From contig OY848918.1 in NCBI GenBank assembly GCA_963693285.1, positions 16,552,263-16,616,262 on the forward strand: a stretch of DNA of 64,000 nt. Reading direction: 5' to 3'. Position numbers and translations under genes: made by a program. Positions 51,565 through 62,605 of this stretch are shown one piece after another (within the stretch, counting starts at the first letter, position 1; every line of letters starts with the position of its first letter). The notes under the pieces are model-generated. The model was not told the DNA's origin. It ran no database searches and saw nothing but the letters and a program-made list of their open reading frames with translations. This stretch comes from Xestospongia muta. Lineage: Eukaryota; Porifera; Demospongiae; Haplosclerida; Petrosiidae.

Positions 51565-54047
51565 ATGGCTGTAACTGCTACATCAGAAGGAGAATTGGTT
51601 AAGTTCAGCCGTGATATCGACCCCGTGAATCTTGCTATGTTTTTACAGGATAATGGCATACCGTCAGACGTCTGTAACGTATTGGAAAGTAAGTACCGAG
51701 AAACACTGACATATAAATACTGAATTAATGTTACAGGTAATGATATTGATGGCGAAGCCTTCTTAGAATTGACAGAAGATGAAGTAAAGTCTCTCGTGTC
51801 CAAGCTTGGTGTGGTAAAGAAAATACTAAGATTACAGGCTAAGGTAGGCTATTCGTTGTTTATTCCATTTAGTTATGATGACCTATGAATAAATATAATT
51901 CAATTGTATGTTTATGGATACAAGAAATATTGTAATGTTTATGTATAGGTACATGTAGCTATATCAGCTGAAATAGTTTCGATGCAGACTTCAGAACCCC
52001 CTCGAATATCAGAGCAATCTCCATATTCAGTAAACAGTCCTCAATCTATACCGTATTCTCCACCAATGTCATCTCCAAGCTATAGTGAATCTGACAACAT
52101 TTCTGTTGCTTCTTCTGCCTCTGCAATGATGCATAAATTTAAAATACCGGATACATGGAGGCCATCTATTATGGAGTGCATTAACAAACCAACAGAAGAA
52201 GAACGAAAGCTATCCCTGGTGAGAGACATTTGTTGTGAAATAGTTCGTGACCTTGTAGTTCAAATGTACTCATTTAATCCAAGTCCAAATAAAGAATTTT
52301 GTACTGAAGTTGCAAAAATGCTAGTCAAGAAATATGATTTTATGAAAGATATTGGACACAAAGTTTCTGGATATGTGAGTTGCCTAAATATAATTATAAT
52401 GTATTACAAACTAGAGCCTACCATAAATATATTCACAGAGGATATGTTATTATAATGTGTAAACTGTAAACTGTGAAGTAATTTGTGGTTAAAAGGTGTC
52501 TTCTAAATTATTATGGTTTCAATGTGGTTTTGTTTACTGATTGAAGTGTTTATATATGTTTCTTAATTGTTAATCACAAGTTTTAACTCTGCAGGGCTCT
52601 TGGGAGAAAAAAATTATTGAACGAGTACACAATGTGAGAGGTACTCCACGAAAAAGGCCACACAATAGTCACAATGAAGTATATCAAACCCCAAAATCAA
52701 AACGTGGAAGGCCCAAAAAAAAGACTTTACTTTTAACTCGTTATCCTCCACTCAGGGACACTGCTGATGATAGTGTTACTGTATCTCGAAATATATTATT
52801 GTTACAAAAGGAATTGCAAAAAGAAAATCCACGCAAAGAGATAGTGTTGTCTTTGTCTCAGCAGACATTCACAAAGAGACGTGAAGATGTTTTGCTTGAC
52901 TCTGAGGAAATTAGTGCAACTAGTCTATTACAAACTTATAATGAGCTACATAAAAACTATGTGGTAAGACTAAGTATATGTTATTTCTAGCTGATCCCCT
53001 TACCATGCATGAGAAAAGGAATTATTGTCAACATTAAAAGCCGCTTTAAGCAACCAGGTTAAATAGTAAGTACATGCTTTCTCTATAGACCATAATATGT
53101 TATGAAAGATGTTAAGTTTATAGAAAAATATTTAAGTGCTAGCAAAATGATACTGATTGGCTTCTAACAATTTCATTTGTATATTGTTTTTTTGATAGCT
53201 TGAGCAAGAGGTTGATCTCATTCTTGAAGGGACAGGACTCTTTAAAGCTGCCATTGACTGTTGGACTAATAAGTGGGTCCCAGCTATTATAGAATATTGT
53301 AACACTAGTTTATCTGGAAAACAAGCTGAAACTCTTTCAATAGAGCAAACAAAATATAAAGGTGATTTCTTTATTAATATTATGAAGTGAAGTAGTAAAT
53401 TAATATCTGGTGTTTTTAAATCTAGGTGATGATAACCAGAAGCAGAAGGTTGCTCTATCTGCCTTATGTAAACTTTTACCAAAAAAAGGAAGTGAAGATG
53501 TACTAATTTATATATATGAAAAATGTATGGTAAGTTATAAGATGTGCTTTTATGAAAATGCATACATGTGCTACCTTTCATGAGATTGAATGGTATAAAA
53601 ACAACTTTAATGCAACCATTAGTTATTCTTGACATTCACTGGAAATTTAATGTAATTAATTAATACTTATTATCTGTTTGCTCTTCCCAGATGACTGATG
53701 ATCCTTCAGACGTTGCTACAAGGAGTCCAAGGAGAACAGCCCCACGCTTTGCCAGTTTTGAAAACCAAGATTCAGCTGATTATTTTGTTTTCGTGGATGA
53801 CCTTGTTTTAACACAGACCAATGATTTTGCTAAAGGGCTGAATTTGTGGTTCATATCTCATTATATATTCAACGTACGCTATGAAAAACAAGTTCAAGAA
53901 GTGGCCTTATTCTTTCAAGAATTTATTTGGAACCTACCAGCTACTGCTGAAGAAAAGAAACAAAAAAAATGCTACGTACCTCACGGTAACTACAGATATA
54001 CAAAAGTTTGTTGTTTAGCTCAAAAGACTCCAATCTTATCATTTTAA
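51565..54047 (+). CDS. SAM-domain and AT-hook accessory protein of the transposon
   Basis: Seven exons join in frame (550 codons): 51565-51688, 51737-51843, 51949-52374, 52595-52963, 53199-53361, 53426-53529 and 53691-54047, all with GT donors and AG acceptors. Exons 1-2 encode a SAM domain (DIDPVNLAMFLQDNGIPSDV to GEAFLELTEDEVKSLVSKLG). A Ser/Pro-rich linker follows, then WRPSIMECINKPTEEERKLS and FCTEVAKMLVKKYDFMKDIG. Exon 4 has an AT-hook-like KSKRGRPKKK. The last exons end in VALFFQEFIWNLPA. The layout resembles SAMD3-like proteins and suggests DNA or transposase binding. A GTAACT after CYVPHG (about 53985) could be a further donor, leaving the C-terminus uncertain. The frame is intact, unlike the transposase. 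Confidence 0.78.
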
Positions 54048-54653
54048 ACAATCATGGTTAGCTTTTTTGTGTTTGCTATTTTCTCAATTGTTATTTAGAC
54101 TTGTATTCTAAATGTGATATTGTTATGATTAGTATTTTGTTTTATTTTCCATTGTTGATTAGACATGTATTCAAATGTCATTATATTATTATGATTATTA
54201 AGACTATGTTTTAACCAATTCTATTAATTTTAAGTATATTAATTCATTTATGATTGGTATGTGCTAAATAGTTTCTACATTTACTTGCAATTATATCTAT
54301 TTTTCTTAATAGATTGTAACCATTATTGTTTTAACAATTTTAACTTAAGTAAAGTTTACAATTACCATAACTATAATGGTTAATTTAACTTACTACTGTG
54401 TTTAGTTAACCAATATCCTGAACTAAAATTTAACAGTTGAAATTAGGTAATTTTAAATAAATAAAATGGTTCTATCAAGTAAAATAATACGAAATTGTTT
54501 TAACCTTATAAAAATGGGTCAAAGCAAGCAATTATTTTGTATTTAAAATACCTAACATTTAATGTAGTTAAATTAACTTTAAATAAGGTCATCTCAGTTT
54601 CAATGGATTTAACCCAGGAATAATGGTTATTTTAACTTTTATTTTTTGCAGTG

Positions 54654-54655
54654 TG
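54654..54655. repeat. Target-site duplication, right (TG)
   Basis: Matches TG at 48571-48572. One copy restores the host reading frame. Confidence 0.65.
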
Positions 54656-55439
54656 CAACCATACGTGGCTGCTTATCTTCTTTTAGTTTACTGGTTACTT
54701 TTGCAGAGACATTTTTAAATGTTAATCTGCGTTTTTTAGGATCAATTTCATTAGAGTTTATAAGCTCTTCTGTTCTTTCTTTTACAACCTCTTGTGTAGC
54801 TTTGACATGTGAATTAAAGTCTTCCAGCCTTTCCTTAAGACTGGTCCTTTGAGTTGCTGTTGGCGAGGGACTCTCTGTTTTTTTTCAAGTTGTCCAAAAG
54901 GTTAGGAAAATTTGTTCCAAATGTTTGAGTATGTTTTCCTGGTTTGTAAACCATGTGCTGTTGTCCCTCTTGTAGAAACAAACTCTTCACTCTTTTTCGA
55001 CCTCTTCGTGTTCTGAGATCAAATTGTTTTGGACGACTTATTTTGCGGAATCGTTTGTTTCTTTTCTCTTGTTCTTCTGTCAAGTCTTCAATATTTTAAG
55101 GTTTCATCTTCATCATGTATTGACTCTAATTCAATTGCTTCGTCTGATTTGTTCTGAATAAATTCATCAGCAAAATTAGTAGGTCGAATTTCATCGTGTA
55201 GTGACTCTTGATCTGATATCTTTTCCTCTGCCAATGGACTTAATGGAGTGGTCTTCAGTGGCTCAATAAAGGCATCATCTTGAGCTTGATCATATGATTG
55301 AAATAGTTCATCTTTCTCAATAGATTCCTCCTGATATTCATTATCATCATCAAGTTCACCACATACATCACTCTCTTGTTCTAAGTCAGTAAATTGAGAA
55401 GTCTCTTCATCACTCGACATAAAGTCATTATCATTTGAT
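54654..55439 (-). pseudogene. Host gene interrupted by a transposon: 5' part (acidic then basic protein)
   Basis: After a CTCAACAG acceptor at 55440 the minus strand encodes a very acidic region (SSDEETSQFTDLEQESDVCG, DELFQSYDQAQDDAFIEPL). A one-base shift occurs near 55088. A basic region follows (EEQEKRNKRFRKISRPKQFD, RTRRGRKRVKSLFLQEGQQH), then a second shift in an A8 run near 54888, then SLKERLEDFNSHVKATQEVV and KKRRLTFKNVSAKVTSKLKE to QPRMVA, where the transposon begins. The acceptor phase (one base completing an AG split codon) fits the donor of the last ABCG membrane exon at 55561, so the two may once have been spliced together, which would be unusual for an ABCG protein. It could equally be an independent retrocopy. 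Family not recognised. Confidence 0.5.
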
Positions 55440-56450
55440 CTGTTGAGGTAAAAGAATAATACACTTAAAATCTACAAAAAAGCTTTGTTATAATACTTAT
55501 ATGTATAAAGTAATGTATTAGTAAAGTAGTTATATAATGATAATACATATGAGTGTGTACCTGATTAATCCTCTTATTTTATATTTAGTAGTAGTATGTC
55601 TTAACCAGTTACATGATACAGCTAATATCAAATACACTAATGTCATCAAAAGGAGTATCTAGAGAATGTAAGTCACAATAATGTATAGGGTCTATTTACA
55701 ATTGAGTTCATGCAGGTCAATTAAAAAGCACATTCATACCATTATATTTGTGAATGACATAATTCAATAAAGAATGTACATATATAAGGTAAATTTAATG
55801 TCTACTTTAAGTATAAGATATCACTATAATGACCCTATATACTTGACTACTCTTTACTTACAGCTATATTGACATAAGGTCGAACATCATCAAAGTTATA
55901 TGCCTGAAGGATATAATCACCAGACGAGAGATAACACTCAACTTCTGATTCTCCTATAGTACAATTAGCTTTAAAGCCAGTGAGAAGAAAAGAAGCTGAG
56001 GCAGAGAAGCCATAATAGTTAGGATTAATATAAAAGAGCCAACGATACCTATAACATTAATAGAATACAATGTATATGTATATCGTTGTATAATATTAAC
56101 GATGATAAAATATTAACATAATACATCTGTACATGTGATAATATATAGATAGACTCACACCCAGGGAGTATTATCATGAGGAATAAAGAAACCACTTGTG
56201 AATCCTGCTACACTTGATATGATGGGTGACAGACGAAATGCATATGAGGGTAAAGCTGAGATAATAAAAATGAGAAGAGAAATCCAAGTTTGATTGAGAG
56301 CCATAGCTACAACAACTAGTTGAAGAAAGACAGTAGCACTCCAGTATGTCATATTAACAAGCTATAAATATAATAAACATTAGTCATGATAAGCAATAAT
56401 AACTATGTTAGTGACTTAAGCATGTTCTTAAGATGTTATAGGGAAGGCAT

Positions 56451-56560
56451 TTTGCCCCCCCCTGCAAATGGTTTTGCCCCCCCCCCTGAGCTTGTAGCAA
56501 AGTACATTAATTTTTTATTTATGTATTTTAGCTCCAACCTCTGCCCCCCCCCCACCATCT
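56451..56560 (+). repeat. Three poly-C runs in an intron
   Basis: Runs of 8 to 10 cytosines occur near 56453, 56478 and 56544, the first two in similar contexts (TTTTGCCCCCC). On the minus strand these are G runs with G-quadruplex potential. They lie in an intron of the ABCG gene. Confidence 0.7.
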
Positions 56561-57137
56561 ATTTCTCGAAACATTACTTTGCCCACCCTGAAATTTTTTC
56601 TTTAAAAAAAATGACTTAACTATATATTATGTAAACTTTCTTACCAGTAGCTACAAAACAAGAGCACAAAGGACAACAGGTATGATTGCCATGGTAACAA
56701 AACGAAAGAACCCTTGACAGATAAGGTCATGTGATCTACCAGCACCATCAGCTTTTTCAAACCCATACACCTATACAAAGTATTGTATCAATACATATAC
56801 ATACATGTATATACACTTGGTTTGAAGGATCCATATATATATACTGTATAAGTAAGTTGATGTATGTATATTAGGTTGAATGGAATCACAAAGGCAACCA
56901 TACACACACACTTAATATAGATGCATCATATTAAATTAACTTCCTGAAAATACATTATTTGTATTGTAGACTATACATTATATTATAAATTATGCTCAAA
57001 TGACATGTACACTTGTCATTGAATCCTGTCATTACTTGTAATGCCTTTAGATAGTAGTTTTGTAGAACTGGGAACATAAACAAAGCACTAGCCACTGAAT
57101 ACACACAAAATCCAGACATTATTAAAATGGGAGTGTC

Positions 57138-57609
57138 CTGTATATGGAGCTATTGTATATGGAGCTATTTATAAAAAGGGCTACTGAAATTCCTTAGATA
57201 ACCTGTAAGTATCAGGTTAACTATACATAATATATTACGACACATAGATTTATAATATGATTATAAAGTAATGCAATTAATTCTTTGTTAATTATATTCA
57301 TGAAGTTGATTTACATTTCCTGTATCAACTAATTACATTTATATTTCCTGTATAAATTAATTACATTAATTTATACTGGTCATGTTACAAGGAAAGTGTC
57401 AACTCAACATGAATACACTTAACAAGTGTGCCAATATTGCTATACTGTTAATTGAAAATAAAATAAAATTTAATGATACATCTATTAATTGTATGTGAAT
57501 TGATATGTATGTAATTGGGGATAATTATATATATATAGTGTTATCATTTATAATATACTTGTACATACATGTCTATAAGGAATACATGTCATTGTTATAA
57601 CATATCTAC
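57138..57609. other. Interval where ABCG exons are expected but not found
   Basis: AT-rich and stop-rich on the minus strand. No D-loop, H-loop or first transmembrane helix coding could be found between the flanking exons. Confidence 0.6.
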
Positions 57610-60106
57610 CTGATGTTGGTTCATCTAAAAAGATGACTTTAGGCATTGTGAGTAGTTGTAATGCAATCACTAATCTCCTCCTTTGTCCACCACTAAGTCC
57701 AGGTCCAGAAGCCCCACCTACTTTTGTGTCTTGGACTGAAAGGAGACCAGTCTAAAGACAAAATAACATTCACATGTACATGTAATGTATATTGTATTGT
57801 ACAGGTACTGTAAGTATATGTAAATTGACACTTGAAACTTAACAATTTATACATGCAAACACAGCATGCACATGTAGCATATATTGTATATGTATATACA
57901 TGTATGATAGTTTCATTATACTATATGTGTTGTGCATATAAAATCATATTATATAATGTTACATACTTACCACTTCCATAACTTGTTCTACTCTCTCAAA
58001 TTTCTGTCTCCAAGTCATTTTACCAGGTAACTTCATGTGAGTAGCCAACGTTAAGTTCTCTCTATAATTCAGCATTCATTGAAATATCATCTCAAGTCAT
58101 ATACTTACCTAACAGTAAGTTCTTCATAATAAGGTGTGGCTAACTGTAAGACATATCCAGTATTAGCTATATACTTCTGTCGTACTTTATCCAGTGACTG
58201 TCCATTAACATATATCTCACCCTATAGACATACATGTACTATATTAAGTATCTATTAAACAGTTAATTACTGATATGTTCCCAGTATTTCGTCTTCCAGT
58301 AAGCAAGTCTAAAAATGTTGTCTTCCCACATCCTAAAACATGTAGCAATCATATGATGTTATAAGAATTGATAAATAAAATCATGTGACTAATATAATTA
58401 TAGTCCATAACATAACATTGATATTACTAGTGGTATACCACATACATGTACTGACATGTTGGTAATATTAAAGTCAAATAATAAACATGTATTTTGTCAT
58501 GTGATAGTCACCTAATGGTCCCATGATACCAACAAGTTCTCCTGGATTAAAATAGAGTGATATTCCATGTAGAATCTCTTTACGTACTCGACCACACCCA
58601 CAATAACCAAGAATAGGTTGAGTCTATAGAGGAATATCATATATACATGTATATACACAGACTACTTGTCATATACATGTAGTACTTGGAATACTTGTAC
58701 ATGTATGTACATATATGTTTAAGGTTTACCTGAGCTTCATATTTATTATCAGTAATATCATAACTAAAATAACTAGGCCACCTTGATACTAAACTTGAAG
58801 TCACTGATAAATCCATCTAATGGAATAAAAGCATGTATATATTGTAAGTGTACATTTAACTCAATAGGATTTGTGACAAATATATGTAATATAGAATGTT
58901 ACTATAATGTACATTTTTTTGTCATTCTGTACCTTATCTGTGTCTTGTGATATTTCAGTATGTGATGGCTATACACTTTCTTCATAAGTAGATACAGATT
59001 TCAAATGTGGTGAAGATGGTTTATCAGATGTATTAAGCTATAACATGTCACATATTATATAGAAAACAATAAAAGTAATCAGACCCTCTATACTGGTACT
59101 GCTCTTAAGTACATTATATAATAGTACTGTACTATAACAGTACAATATAATATAGTAGAGTACAGTACATATTGTTAGAAGTAAGTACTCTTACAATACA
59201 TTTAATGTATATACTTTTATAGGCTCTATAGTACTACTTACTTTAAATGAGTATTTGCTTTTGTGAAGAGAAGGCATGGAGCCTACACCAAATTTTCTTT
59301 TGCTACCAAGTTTTGTCACAGAGCCTTTGCTATCTTTAAGTATCCATGATTTAGATGTACTATGTTCACTTTGAGAGGATACTGTACGATCATTATGACT
59401 TACAGACACTGGAACATGTTCAAAATCAAATGCTATATGTAATAAAAGATAGTTGCTATTAATGCACATGTTGTACATGTAACTGTACATGTTGTACATA
59501 TGAATATACTGTAATTATAATTGATATGAAAATGTATGTATCTAAAAAGCAAAGCAATATTTATCTATCATTACTACATCATGATACATGTCTACATGTA
59601 CATGTTTATATATGTCAGTATAATATATAGTGTACATGTACATTATAACATTCACACTATAGACAGTATGAATACAAAGGGTGTTTGTGACAGGATCATT
59701 TTTTTGGCATGGCTCCTCATCTTCATTTTCCTTAATTATCTCCTCATGAATTATTGCTGGTTGAGATGGACGACGAAAATTTTTCAAGATATTTCGTGTA
59801 GCTATTTAAAGAATATACTTATCATGTGACTACTATATAATTATCACATGACTTACATGTGCTCGAACAAGGTCTTAAGAGGAACTGAGCAGTCCAATCT
59901 GTAGGTCTACATATTGTACTTTTAGATTTCCTATGATATATAGCACTATGAGACCTTTTAAATGCTAAGGAAGAAAAGACATTTGTTAACAGAATCTATG
60001 AACTGTTAGTCCATATATCATCTATTTATCTGTCTATCTCTTGTTGTTAATCTATCTGTTCATTTGTCAATATATCTGTAGTCTATCTTTATATGTCCAT
60101 TAATCT

Positions 60107-60145
60107 ATCCATCCATCCATCCATCCATCCATCCATCCATCCATC
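60107..60145. repeat. (ATCC)n microsatellite
   Basis: About nine perfect ATCC units just next to the donor of the 60336-60153 exon. Confidence 0.9.
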
Positions 60146-60336
60146 TAATCACCTGGTTTAATAGGTGAATTATTTTCTATTTCAACCTCAGATTCATGAA
60201 TATTATTGTCCAATACAAAGGATACTGTGGTAGTGTCTGTTTTCTCATCTTTTTCCTTCTTAGGATAAATGTCAACACAATACTTTAAATCAATACAAGC
60301 AACAAAGACAGTCTCTTCTAAACCACATACTGGAAA

Positions 60337-61724
60337 CTAAAGAAGACAAGAAATTGTATATTATTTGTACATGTATACATGTATTATTGAAACATGTACA
60401 GTATATATGACATATACATGTAAGTGTACTAGCTAATAATGATATAGTTAATATTTTATGCAAATTAACACATTACTAAAGTAAGTTGTCTTTCATTATT
60501 TAGTATCATTTTATTTGTAGTTACATGTATTTTAGAAGTCATGAACATCAATAAACAAGTCATTTGAAAAGTGAAAATTGCAGACTTTAAATCTTTTAAT
60601 GTCTGAAAGATGCTTGTACAGTGATGTGGTTAAGTCTTTTAAGTGGTATATATTGTATATGTCACTAGTTTACCTGTTCAGTTTAACTCTTAGTTAGGTC
60701 CTAGAAATACCTCCAATAAAGTATAAATAATGATGGTTATAATCAAAGCACTGGTCAGTTTAAATTGTCGTTTTCAAGCTCTTATCTCTCTAAACACGTT
60801 GTATCTTAATAGTTGCTATGTATTAATGATAGACCACACCTTTAAATATTTTATTAGCTTTAATATTTTCTGATTGCACCGAGTACTTCCTATAGACTAA
60901 AAGTAGGTGTTCCTTTTATTAATAATTATTGGAGGTGTGGCTACTAAACCATGTAAGTATCTTATCAAGATATTGCTGTTCCACTTACTTATCGATATAT
61001 TTGGTTTGGTCATTAAAGAGTTAAGTCTACAAAATAACAAGAAAGATAATTTCATTTTTTTTGTCCATTTCTCTGTCTACCATTTTTTACGTACTGTCCA
61101 TTTATCTTACTATACATCCATTCACCTGTATCCATTTTATTAGGTTCTACTATCATGTAATACAGTGATGTTCTATATCTTGTCCACTTAATATTATAGA
61201 TATCAAGTGAGACGATATTGGTAATATTCAATCTTTACTACAATCAAGTAAGAACAAGTTAATTAATGATATTAAAATAATTGACATATTTGTACTATTG
61301 TAACTGTAGTCTCATCCCCAGACTACCACATCCCTTGGCTAAAGGTAGTCTGGAGCTTTACTTGAATTTTTGAGACAGGAAGTCTTCAGTATTATAATTA
61401 TAATGTTTGTCTCTACACATCCTGTTTTCAACCACAATTGAGATAGTAAACTTTATCTTTAGATATCATGTGATATTAACCATAATATTAATTTGCCACA
61501 ATTTCAATTGATGAATTTATTAGACACAGTAATAATGAGATAAATATCAATTCCTGTCCAAATAAAAGTGAACAATGATAGCAGACTATCATTAGCTATG
61601 AGACATGGTAATGTGTGGATGATACTATTGTGACTCATTAGTAGTGTTATGTAATATCTCTTTTGATAATTACAATATATGAGTCTTGTGATTATATTAT
61701 GTCATATCAATTTTATATGATGTT
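60337..61724. other. Upstream of the ABCG gene; no exon found
   Basis: No start exon or other gene was recognised before the assembly gap. Confidence 0.4.
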
Positions 61725-61924
61725 NNNNNNNNNNNNNNNNNNNNNNNNNNNNNNNNNNNNNNNNNNNNNNNNNNNNNNNNNNNNNNNNNNNNNNNNNNNN
61801 NNNNNNNNNNNNNNNNNNNNNNNNNNNNNNNNNNNNNNNNNNNNNNNNNNNNNNNNNNNNNNNNNNNNNNNNNNNNNNNNNNNNNNNNNNNNNNNNNNNN
61901 NNNNNNNNNNNNNNNNNNNNNNNN
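61725..61924. other. Assembly gap of 200 N
   Basis: Run of undetermined bases. Its round length suggests an estimated or default gap size. The frames through it are meaningless. Confidence 0.98.
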
Positions 61925-62605
61925 TATGATAAACTGGACTTTTTAAAATACATAAGAACCTACATGTACTTACAATACATTTATATATTTACATGTTCAT
62001 GAAATGATATAGTAATAAAACAAAGTAAATGTATTATGTGTACCATATATTATAATGACCAGTGTTCATAATGGAATCATAAGATTGATTGATGTCCTTG
62101 ATGATTAAGAAATCATCCATAACTTCAGTCTTGTGGTCTACTATGAAATAGAATCCCAGGAACCTTGGAATGTCATTTGGGTAAAAGGTACTCTATCTGT
62201 GCAACCTTTTTTCATCAAACTAAAGCATTTGACTCAGTTCCACACCAACTCCTTCTTGATATACTTTTTTCACTTGACATTATTCATCACCTTATCGTTT
62301 GGCTTCAAAGCTATCTCATACTTCAATCTCAGCAGGTTGTTGTTGATGGGTGTTCCTTTTCTAAGTCTACTGTCTTATCTGGCATTCCTCAAGGCTCGAA
62401 TCTTGGACTACTCTTCTTTTGTATGTGAATGACATATTCTTTCTCCTCAACTTCATCCATCATCCTATATGCTGATGATATCCTTCTATCGTGTCCCTTT
62501 CAAATCATCCTATGCATTTTCACTTGCACAATCTAATGTTAATATTCTCTCTTCCTAGGTCAAATCTAAACACCTAACTATTATAATCACTCAAAAACAA
62601 AATAC
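61925..62605 (+). pseudogene. Second LINE reverse transcriptase fragment
   Basis: Closely similar to 14331-15010. In one frame it reads TKAFDSVPHQLLLDILFSLD, LQSQQVVVDGCSFSKSTVL and SGIPQGSNLGLLFF, then YADD near 62470 in another frame. It stops abruptly at about 62605, where sequence of the 42.87-kb repeat family begins. The left side is cut by the assembly gap. Confidence 0.75.

Larger units (their letters stand above)
48573..54653. mobile_element. Complete CACTA-type (CACTG-ended) DNA transposon, 6081 bp
   Basis: The left end reads CACTGCAAAAAATGAAATAT and the right end, reversed, reads CACTGCAAAAAATAAAAGTT, giving a 13-bp perfect terminal inverted repeat. A 2-bp TG duplication flanks it. 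Both sides continue the same minus-strand reading frame, which fixes the boundaries to the base. Inside are a minus-strand transposase (51451-49097) and a plus-strand SAM/AT-hook gene (51565-54047), divergently arranged. The end regions (48.6-49.0 and 54.05-54.64 kb) are AT-rich and carry repeated AACCATT and GGTTA(T/A)TTTAAC-like words, as expected of subterminal repeats. The copy is near complete, but the transposase carries a TGA. Confidence 0.85.
55561..60336 (-). pseudogene. ABCG-type ABC transporter, internally deleted, with TAG
   Basis: Exons read on the minus strand: 60336-60153, 59964-59857, 59801 to about 59655, 59432-59242, 59037-58975, 58816-58730, 58623-58512, 58332-58271, 58221-58109, 58061-57971, 57751-57610, then 57137-57036, 56770-56645, 56361-56159, 56048-55862 and 55658-55561. 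The nucleotide-binding part has GELVGIMGPLGCGKTTFLDL (Walker A), a Q-loop region (TGYVLQLATPYYEELTV), signature [16 protein letters not shown] and Walker [11 protein letters not shown]. Membrane exons include IMSGFCVYSVASALFMFPVL, WISLLIFIISALPSYAF and WVYRWLFYINPNYYGFSA. Exon 57610 ends in phase 1 but the next begins in phase 0, and the H-loop and first membrane helices are missing. Exon 56770-56645 has an in-frame TAG (ALVL-stop-LL). A short donor at 58975 avoids another stop. Start exon not found. Normally a plasma- or organelle-membrane exporter; this copy is probably inactive. Confidence 0.72.

Noticed and set aside
58925..58975. Nonsense TAG in the ABCG exon after EESV
   Set aside because: A GTATAG donor at 58974 lets the exon end in phase 0 before the TAG, so this stop need not be counted.
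61663..61953. Long open frames on both strands
   Set aside because: They consist of undetermined bases in the assembly gap.
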